DNA from: Podocnemis expansa
Lineage: Eukaryota > Chordata > Testudines > Podocnemididae
NCBI GenBank assembly: GCA_007922195.1
Contig: ML682121.1
Span: forward strand, 553,921 to 617,920
DNA length: 64,000 nt
Direction of reading: 5' to 3'
The position numbers and the translations under genes are program-made. Each line of letters starts with the position of its first letter. Position 1 is the stretch's first letter. Of the stretch, positions 57,901 through 64,000 are shown piece by piece. The notes below the pieces were generated by a model. It saw nothing but the letters and a program-made list of their open reading frames with translations. It was not told the DNA's origin and did not search any database.

Positions 57901-60900
57901 TCGACAAGCTGTTGTCCATGGGGCCTGTGGCGCTGGTGATGGACACCTGGACGCACTGGCCATACAGATCCACAACGGCGTACACCTCTGCACCAAGGTA
58001 AGAGGCATAAAGTTAACGAGCCAGCTGCCACCACAGTCCCGTTAGGCCATTAACTTCTCCCCCTGACAAACGGGCCCATCCAGCCGGGTATATCCCCTCT
58101 CTTCTGCATGTCCGATAGGCCCATTCAATCTGGTACCTCCCCCCTCCACCCCAACGGGCCCATCCAAATGGATACATGTTCCCTCCAGACCACGTCCACT
58201 GGGCCCATCCGGCCAGACACATTCCCCCCGCTCCTCTAGCCCCACGGGCCCATCCAGCTTGGCATACGTCCCCTCCTTGGGCCCACCTGGCCAGGTACAT
58301 TCCCCTTTCCTCTAGCCCAGTATGCTCATCTGGCCAAGCATTTGGGCCCAGGCTGGGCACATTCCCACCTCCTCTGGCCCAATGGGCCCATCCGGCTGGG
58401 TGTACGCCTGGGCACTGGAACAGACCCACCTGGAAGGGTATCCAGGCCCACACGTTGGCCAATGTCACCTTTGCTGAGGGGAGAGAGGGCAGGCTGGAGC
58501 AAGCCATGCCTTGGTCAGCAGCGGGGTGAGTGATGGGGGGGGGCTCACCTTTGCCGGGAGGCAGGCCAGAGCAGGCCACGCCCTGGTCAGCACCATTTAT
58601 GAAGTAGTGCAGGTCACCCTTGGCCGTGCGCAGCATGCCGATGCGAGAGCCAGCACTCAGTGAGTCCAGGTCGCAGCCGTAGTTGTTCCGCAGGGTGTTG
58701 CCATCCTGCATGATGGCCGTGCCGCTGGAGGAGGAGAACAGGGGTCAAAAAGGCTGACATGGCCCTGCCTCCCTTCCCCCAAGACAGCCGCCACACACCC
58801 CAAACTGACCTCAGCATCCAGGTGTCGTAGTCGATGTCCGTCATGGTGTTGGGGAACTCCAAGTCCTCAGGCCGGATGGCTGTGACCCCTGCAAGAGGGA
58901 ATTATCCCAGACATGTGGGGCTGCTCACCCTGCACAGCCATTAGTTTGCCCTTCCTGCCTCCAGCACTTAACTTCAGTGAATTGTAATTCAATGGTTTCA
59001 GGTTCAATTTGGCAAAGCTGGTTTGAATATTAAACACCCCCCCCCCCCCAGTTCATTTGGGCATCAGCTTTTGTGGGGGCAACTAAGATCACAGCCGGGG
59101 TGACCCCCAACCCTGGCAGAAATCAGTTTTACAGCAGGTCTCAATGTGACTCATCCAGCCTGGAGATGTGGCCACCTCTGCGGTGGGACAGCTGCTTAGC
59201 CAGGGAATCCTAACCCAGAGTGAAGCTGTGGGCAGCTCTGGGGTACAGCAGAGGCTGTAGAACAGACCCAGGTGAAGACCATGCAAGACCCCGTGACAGG
59301 AATAAGGCAAACCGTTGCCCCAACATCACACTATCAGGGTGGGGACAGGCACCCATGGACCCCCTCCTATATCCAGGTCCCTACACTTCTCACCTGCCTC
59401 TATGGAGCCAGACCAGCGATCCACCATCTTCTGAATGACAATCTCAAAGAGTTCTCCATCGCGGAGGGCTCTGCGCAGGGGAAAAAGGAGATTAGTGAAC
59501 CACAGCACTGGCGCCCTGGGGGCGCAGATCCTGCTGTGGGCTGAGGGAAGGGCAAAGATGGTAGGAGGGAGGCAATGCCTGGCTTAGCGAGCCAGGGAGG
59601 GGGCACAGGAGGAGACCCAGCTCTTTCACACACACCGACCGGTTGGAGATGACAATGGCGTCGTTGAACTCGCTCCTGCAGTTCTGGCGCAGCGCCGTGC
59701 GGCCCCCATTGGTGATCACCGCGTTGCTGCCATGAAGGTGGTGGAACCGCAGGTCACTGACAGAAGCCACGGACGAGGGGCTGCTGGGTGACAGCTGGTT
59801 GTTGCCCTCCGACAGGTCATCAGGCAGTGGGAGGAGATCTGGGGAACAGCGAGGAGATGGAGTGATGCCAAGGTGGCCCCACTTTCTCCCAGCTCCACTT
59901 CCTGGCTGGCTCTGCCCCACCCCCAGCTCACCCGTGTCATCGACGATGGTGGCTTGGGCCGCCTGTCCATACAGATCCACCACGGCATAGACGCTGGGAG
60001 GCACATTCCAGGCAGCTGGCCCCTGCGCCACCCCGTTGACGAAGAAATGCAGCGTGCCGTCCTCCTTGCGCACCACACCCACCGTGTCACCTGCCTGGGG
60101 GGCCAGCAGAGGGGGGTTAGAGCAGTGCGGAGGGACACGCTGCCACCACCCCCCGCCCTTGCCCAACTCACCTTGAGCCGGTCCAAGTTGTGGCCGTATT
60201 CATCCAGAATGGTGGTTCCATTGTGCATCACCCCGTTGCCTGTCATCATCCAGGTTCCTGCAGGACAGGGAGGGAGTTACTGGTGACACTGACACGCAGC
60301 TGGCTGTTCACTTGCAGAACTCCACACCACAGGACAGGACCAGGAAAGGACTCAGGACCCACTCAGCAGCCTGGGGAACGAGCTGCTACAGGCCACGACT
60401 GCTGGGCCCCGTCAAGTCACCAGCCACCCCAGGGAACTCCAGTCCACCAGGGGAGAAATTAACTGGGCACTTACCCACAACCAGGAGCAGCCTTCTGGGT
60501 GGCCGTTTACTGTGGGACTGCTCACCGTGGAAGCCGACCGATGGGTAAGCCAGGAAACTGCCTGCCACAGGAAACGGCAGCCAGCCCTACTGGCCACTTG
60601 GGGTGCAATTAGGGGGCCATGTCTTTCTGGAAACATGCCACCAACTGCAAAAGGGGCAAAGATGCGGGCAGAGCACCCTGGCAGATGTTTTATCCCCACT
60701 CCCATTCCCACAGGGTGCACCCAGGTTCTGACCTGAGCGCAGGTTTGTCATGGTAGAGGGCAGCTGCAGGTAAGTGGGGTTGTGGGTGGTCACCCCGATC
60801 TCAATGGAACCGGCCCACTTGTCCACCATCTTGTCAATCCGCACCTGGAAAACCTCATTGTTGCGCAAAGGGCGGTTGCTGAGGACGACACCGTGGTTGA

Positions 60901-63900
60901 AATCGTCCGTGGCACTGGGGAAGAGACGTGGGTCAGACAGTTAGACGTGACCCATTGACCCTGCAGTGCCCAGTGCTCAGATGAAGCTACCTCCAGGTTT
61001 GGGCAGCTGATTTACCCAGGGAACCCTTGCCCAGTGCTGAGATGCAGCCACCTCTGGGGCCAAGGTGGCTGTTTATGGTGGCTCCTTTCTCATTGTGCTA
61101 TATGGAGCTGGCTCCAAAGGGAATACAGTCACAGCGTGGCAGCCATGTGGGAACAGAGGGGCTGAATGGCAGGATATGAGCACATGACCTCCCCTCTGAC
61201 CTCAGAAAATACACCAGTTGGAAGGCAGGGCAGGCACTCACTGTGGGCGCAGGGCTGTGCGCCCCTCATTGATGATGGCTGCCTTCTGGCCGCAGTTAGC
61301 GTGGAAAAGCAGCCGCTCTGGCTCTGTCTCGCCCACCCCGCCAGCCTCCAGGGCGCGACGCCCCACGTCCGGGGAAAGGGCCCTCATGATGGCATTGTTG
61401 CGCCGCAGCCGGTCGCTGTGGTTGTGGTTGTGGACGATGGTGACCTTCACCGCCATGCCATAGAGATCCACCACGCCATACACCACCAGCGGGGTCAGGG
61501 TGGTAGCCACGCCTACGGAGGGGGGCACAATTACACACCATGCAATCACCTTTGGGGCGGCGCAACTAAGTGCAACAGCCCGGCACCAGCCCTGCCAGCC
61601 AGGAGAGATCACCCCCTTTGCTACGCCCCCTACCTTGATCGATGCCATTGATGTAGAAATGCAGGGCATTGTTGGATTTCCGCGTCAGGCCGATGTGATC
61701 CCCCTCCTGTGGGGACAGAAGGGTAAGGCGAGTGCAATTAGGGAAGCTGTCAGGGGGATTCAAGGAGACGGAGAGGATTGGAGGGGTCCAAGGAAGCTTG
61801 TACAGGGCCAGGTCAGGAGATTGAGGTACAGGAATACCAGCGGCTCAGCTGCTGGGAGCTAGATTTGGAGGGTGTAGGGTGGCTTTTGGGAGTATTGTGA
61901 GCCCAGTTACAGAGCATGCAGGGCCCTCCTCAGAAGAGGACCAGCTCTGAGGGTTTGGCGAGATCAGCTGTGGGGGCCCACCTGCAGTTCATCCAGACTG
62001 AACTCGCAGTATTCTCGCCGCGTCCCTTTGCCGTTGGTCAGGATGCCACAGCCGCTCATCATGATGGTACCTAGGGGGGAGTCTCCCATCAGCCAATCAG
62101 CTCTGGGGACCTGCCCCCCTGGGACTCCACTCTCACACTGGCACCCCCCCCCCCCCCAAAATCTCCTGCTTCCCCTCAGTCCGCGCAAAGTTCATCCAGC
62201 AAAGGAGCTGCACATACCGTCACCTCCACCCAGGGACTGGTAATCAGAGGAAACTGGGCCAGAAATAGACATAAGGAGTCTAGCCAAAATCCAGGAGTCC
62301 TGGCTCTCGCCCTTCTACTGCTCTGTTCTCCTCCGGGAACTGGGGAGAGAATCCAGGAGTCCTGGCCCCCAGAGGGTCCCCCCTGCAACCACTAGACCCC
62401 CCCCTCCCTTCCCAGAGCTGGGGAGAGAACCCAGGCATCCTGCCACCCCCCACCCCCCCCAAGGCAGGTACCAGAGCGCAGGTTGGTCATGGTGGCAGGG
62501 TACTCCAGGCTGTTAGGGTTGTGGGTGGTCACCCCGATCTCGATGGAGCCGGACCACTTGTCCACCAGCTTGTCTATGCGGATCTGCGGAGAGAAGGTGG
62601 TGCAGGGTTCAGGGGACTTGCTGCCCCATAACCAGCCTTACAGCCCCACCCCTCCATCCCTTTTCTCCCCCTCAGCCCACCTGTCTAAAGCCACCTGTTT
62701 TACTTAAGGGGAGCCCTTGCCCTGGCCCCCCCGTGTGCCCCTCAGATTCATCTTCTGGGTACCACTGCCCCCTACCATAACTTCCCTGTCTCCAAGCCAC
62801 CCCTGCCCCAATGCCATCTACCTCCACTCCCACCAGATGTCACATGGCACTCTCCCTGGGCCCCAGTTTCCCTCACATCTCACAGCACAGCAAGGTCAAA
62901 CCCACCCCCTGTATCCCAGGACCCCATCACAGCTCCACATCCCCCCACCTCGAACATCTCATTGTCACGTAGCGGCCGGTTCGTCATGACCACGCCGTTG
63001 TTGAACTCGTCCAAGGGCCGGCGCCGCTCAGCTGTCTTGTTGTTGTTGCTCAGCTTGATGAGGGTGCCACACTTCTCGTGGAAGAGGAGGGCATCGTTGG
63101 AGGTGGGAGGGGGCCCTGTGGGGTGGCCCTCGCCTGGCGGGGGGCTGCCGAGGCTGACGTTCAGCAGGCTGCCATTGTAGGCCGACAGGATGGCGTTGCT
63201 CACCACCTCCGACAGCTCCATGCTGGACAAGCCTGGGGGGCACAGATGAGGGGGGCAGGAATCAAGACGGATACAAATATAGAGAGGCAGGAATCAGATG
63301 GTGGATGGGTGTAGAATCAGGGTTGGAGACAGATGAGGGCAGAATCGGGGACAGAGAATCAGGGATGGACAGACGGATGGGCAGAACAAAGGACAGAAGG
63401 ATGGAGGGACAGATGCAAGAAGCACATGAGATTGTGGATAGAGAGAGGCAGAACAAGGTACAGATGGACAGGGAAGCGCGCCATCAAGGACAGTGGGGGG
63501 GCGGGGGGGGGGAAGAAACAGGGACGGATGAGCACACAGCTTAGGTTCATTAGGTCCCCGGGCCCTGCCTGACCACCCCGGGGCAAGGAAGAGGCCTTAT
63601 CACACATGGGGCCTGGCCACTGGGAGCTGGCCCTGCCCCAAACTGGACCCTCACAAAGAGGTGTGAGGCAGGGCTGCAGCCCCAGACCCCCACATAGTTC
63701 TTGGCCATGGTGGTTCTGCCCCCCTTTCAGTGCATCCATCCCACCATGCCTGAGGACTTCTGGGTAACTTTCTGGGGAAAGCTTTATGGGACAGGATGGC
63801 CTGGGGGCAGCAGTAGGACTTAGAGTTTTCCACTAGCGTAAGCTGCACGGCACCAGCTCAGGGGGTCTGAGCCCAGCGCTTTTGCAGCCCCCCCCCCCAA

Positions 63901-64000
63901 ACAGTGTAGACAGGCCCCACTTGGGGCAGTCAGGGTCACTCACCGCTCTCAGCCTCCAGGCTGTTGGGGAATTTATCCGGGCGGCTCTGGTTGTGGGGCA
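51965..64000 (-). CDS. NEURL4: NEURL4: neuralized-like protein 4, partial (N-terminus beyond window)
   Basis: Centriolar/cytosolic scaffold of six neuralized homology repeats; in mammals it works with the HERC2 ubiquitin ligase and CP110. 27 coding exons in transcript order: 64000-63944 (open), 63232-62949, 62583-62472, 62070-61982, 61706-61634, 61512-61242, 60914-60733, 60257-60172, 60094-59932, 59838-59640, 59470-59394, 58888-58810, 58724-58549, 57987-57859, 57731-57586, 57216-57001, 56908-56810, 56024-55875, 55692-55528, 54780-54622, 54522-54343, 54112-54019, 53521-53414, 53200-53056, 52929-52817, 52556-52391, 52169-51965. Phases close to about 1306 aa; human has 1562, so repeat 1 is missing off-window. 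Repeats 2-6 show [23 protein letters not shown] and NGIDQG-type motifs. The C-terminus has a Cys cluster ([11 protein letters not shown]), then YHGT, LRYAG and LEWV blocks, ending CALLVRVE. Some donors (GTCGGT at 59639) are weak. Confidence 0.95.
53681..53858. mobile_element. hAT miniature element with 8-bp target duplication
   Basis: CAGGCGCGGACAAACTGTGG starts and AGTTCAGCCACCCCTG ends the 178-base element. Flanks TCTTTGAC (53673-53680) and TCTTTGAG (53859-53866) match at 7 of 8 bases. It lies in a NEURL4 intron. Confidence 0.8.
54148..54330 (+). repeat. Two tRNA-like SINE units, plus orientation
   Basis: CAGGACTCCTGGGTTCTCC, CTAATGGTTAGCGCAG, AGCTCTGGGAGGAGAGTGGG and CCTAGTGGGTCAGAGCAG give two head-to-tail units with A-box- and B-box-like segments readable on the plus strand. 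Inside a NEURL4 intron. Confidence 0.65.
54840..55490. repeat. TGACATCACATCCTCCC minisatellite in a NEURL4 intron
   Basis: Diverged units of about 60 bases: (C)ATGACATCACATCCTCCC, then ACAGGAAGCAGCAGGGGCT, then a TACATGCCCCCC-like stretch. It is interrupted by the hAT element at 55056. The same unit occurs in another NEURL4 intron at 56350-56720. Confidence 0.65.
55056..55407. mobile_element. hAT-like element with perfect 8-bp target duplication
   Basis: The start CTACGTTCCCTCTAAG and the inverse of the end, CAGTGTTCCATCTAAT, match at 12 of the first 15 bases. CATCACAT flanks both sides (55048-55055, 55408-55415). CATCACAT also belongs to the surrounding minisatellite, so the duplication could partly be coincidental. 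The interior is non-coding. Confidence 0.7.
56056..56145 (+). repeat. tRNA-like SINE unit, plus orientation
   Basis: GGGAGCCAGGACTCCTGGGT, TCTCTCCCCAGCTCTGGGA and a second CACAGGACTCCTGGTTTCTA show one and a half units. Confidence 0.6.
56350..56720. repeat. TGACATCACATCCTCCC minisatellite, second NEURL4 intron
   Basis: About five units such as CATGACATCACATCCTCCCC, ATGACATCACATCCTCCTC and ATGACATCACACCCTTCTC, each followed by GGAAGTAGCAG or GGAAGCAGCAG. Each unit holds the CRE-like TGACATCA. Confidence 0.75.
57408..57510. mobile_element. Half hairpin-family repeat
   Basis: AACATATGATAAAGCGGGAT, TTGCTCCCACAAAAGCTGAT and AATAAAATGCTAGTCTTTAA correspond to the right arm. The rest is absent. 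Confidence 0.65.
58040..58420. repeat. GGGCCCATCC minisatellite in a NEURL4 intron
   Basis: About eight diverged units of 40-50 bases built on ACGGGCCCATCCRGCCRGGT, then ACATTCCCCNCTCCTCTAGCC. Splice sites on both sides are intact. Confidence 0.75.
62281..62445 (-). repeat. Two tRNA-like SINE units
   Basis: CCAGGAGTCCTGGCTCTCGC, AACTGGGGAGAGAATCCAGG, CAACCACTAGACCCC and GAGCTGGGGAGAGAACCC show two tandem units in a NEURL4 intron. Confidence 0.7.

Noticed and set aside
1..64000. CRISPR arrays, bacterial operons or prophage
   Set aside because: Tandem repeats here lack regular spacers, and the window is plainly a vertebrate nuclear locus.

Overview
This is a vertebrate nuclear genome window with small GT-AG introns, CpG-island promoters and interspersed repeats. 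It carries five protein-coding genes: SLC2A4 (+), YBX2 (-), EIF5A (+), GPS2 (-) and NEURL4 (-, 5' end beyond the window). This is the gene order and orientation I know from human 17p13.1. Protein divergence from human, CR1 LINE tails, a tRNA-CR1 SINE, a tRNA-like tandem SINE, hAT miniatures and a Penelope-like remnant point to a non-avian reptile (crocodilian or turtle). I cannot decide between the two from sequence alone. There is no prokaryotic, viral or CRISPR content.

Layout. 1-1.53 kb: promoter side of SLC2A4. 1.53-11.6 kb: SLC2A4 in 11 coding exons (510 aa), with minisatellites in introns 1, 6 and 7. 11.6-20.46 kb: convergent intergenic DNA made of CR1, SINE, hAT and hairpin repeats. 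20.46-34.18 kb: YBX2 in 9 coding exons (380 aa), with a 100-N gap in intron 1. 34.2-38.4 kb: AT-rich DNA with octamer-like motifs, nested transposons and a CA-rich minisatellite. 38.4-39.13 kb: EIF5A CpG island with clustered NRF-1 motifs. 43.46-46.23 kb: EIF5A coding exons (154 aa) and 3' UTR. 46.9-50.35 kb: GPS2 in 11 exons (358 aa). 50.7-64 kb: NEURL4, 27 coding exons in view (about 1306 aa), covering NHR repeats 2 to 6 and the C-terminal domain.

The five genes do not form a pathway. They are an insulin-responsive glucose transporter, a germ-cell Y-box RNA-binding protein, a translation factor, a corepressor subunit and a centriolar neuralized-repeat protein, held together by conserved synteny. 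Exon borders were placed by hand from splice signals, reading-frame continuity and remembered human orthologues. Reading phase closes across every junction in all five genes.

The most interesting leads are: an apparent His-Tyr-Glu ADP-ribosyltransferase-like signature in the NEURL4 C-terminus; a Penelope-like GIY-YIG remnant next to a hairpin repeat family that generates long target-site duplications; several hAT miniatures with 8-bp target duplications; and dense transcription-factor motif clusters at the YBX2 and EIF5A promoters.
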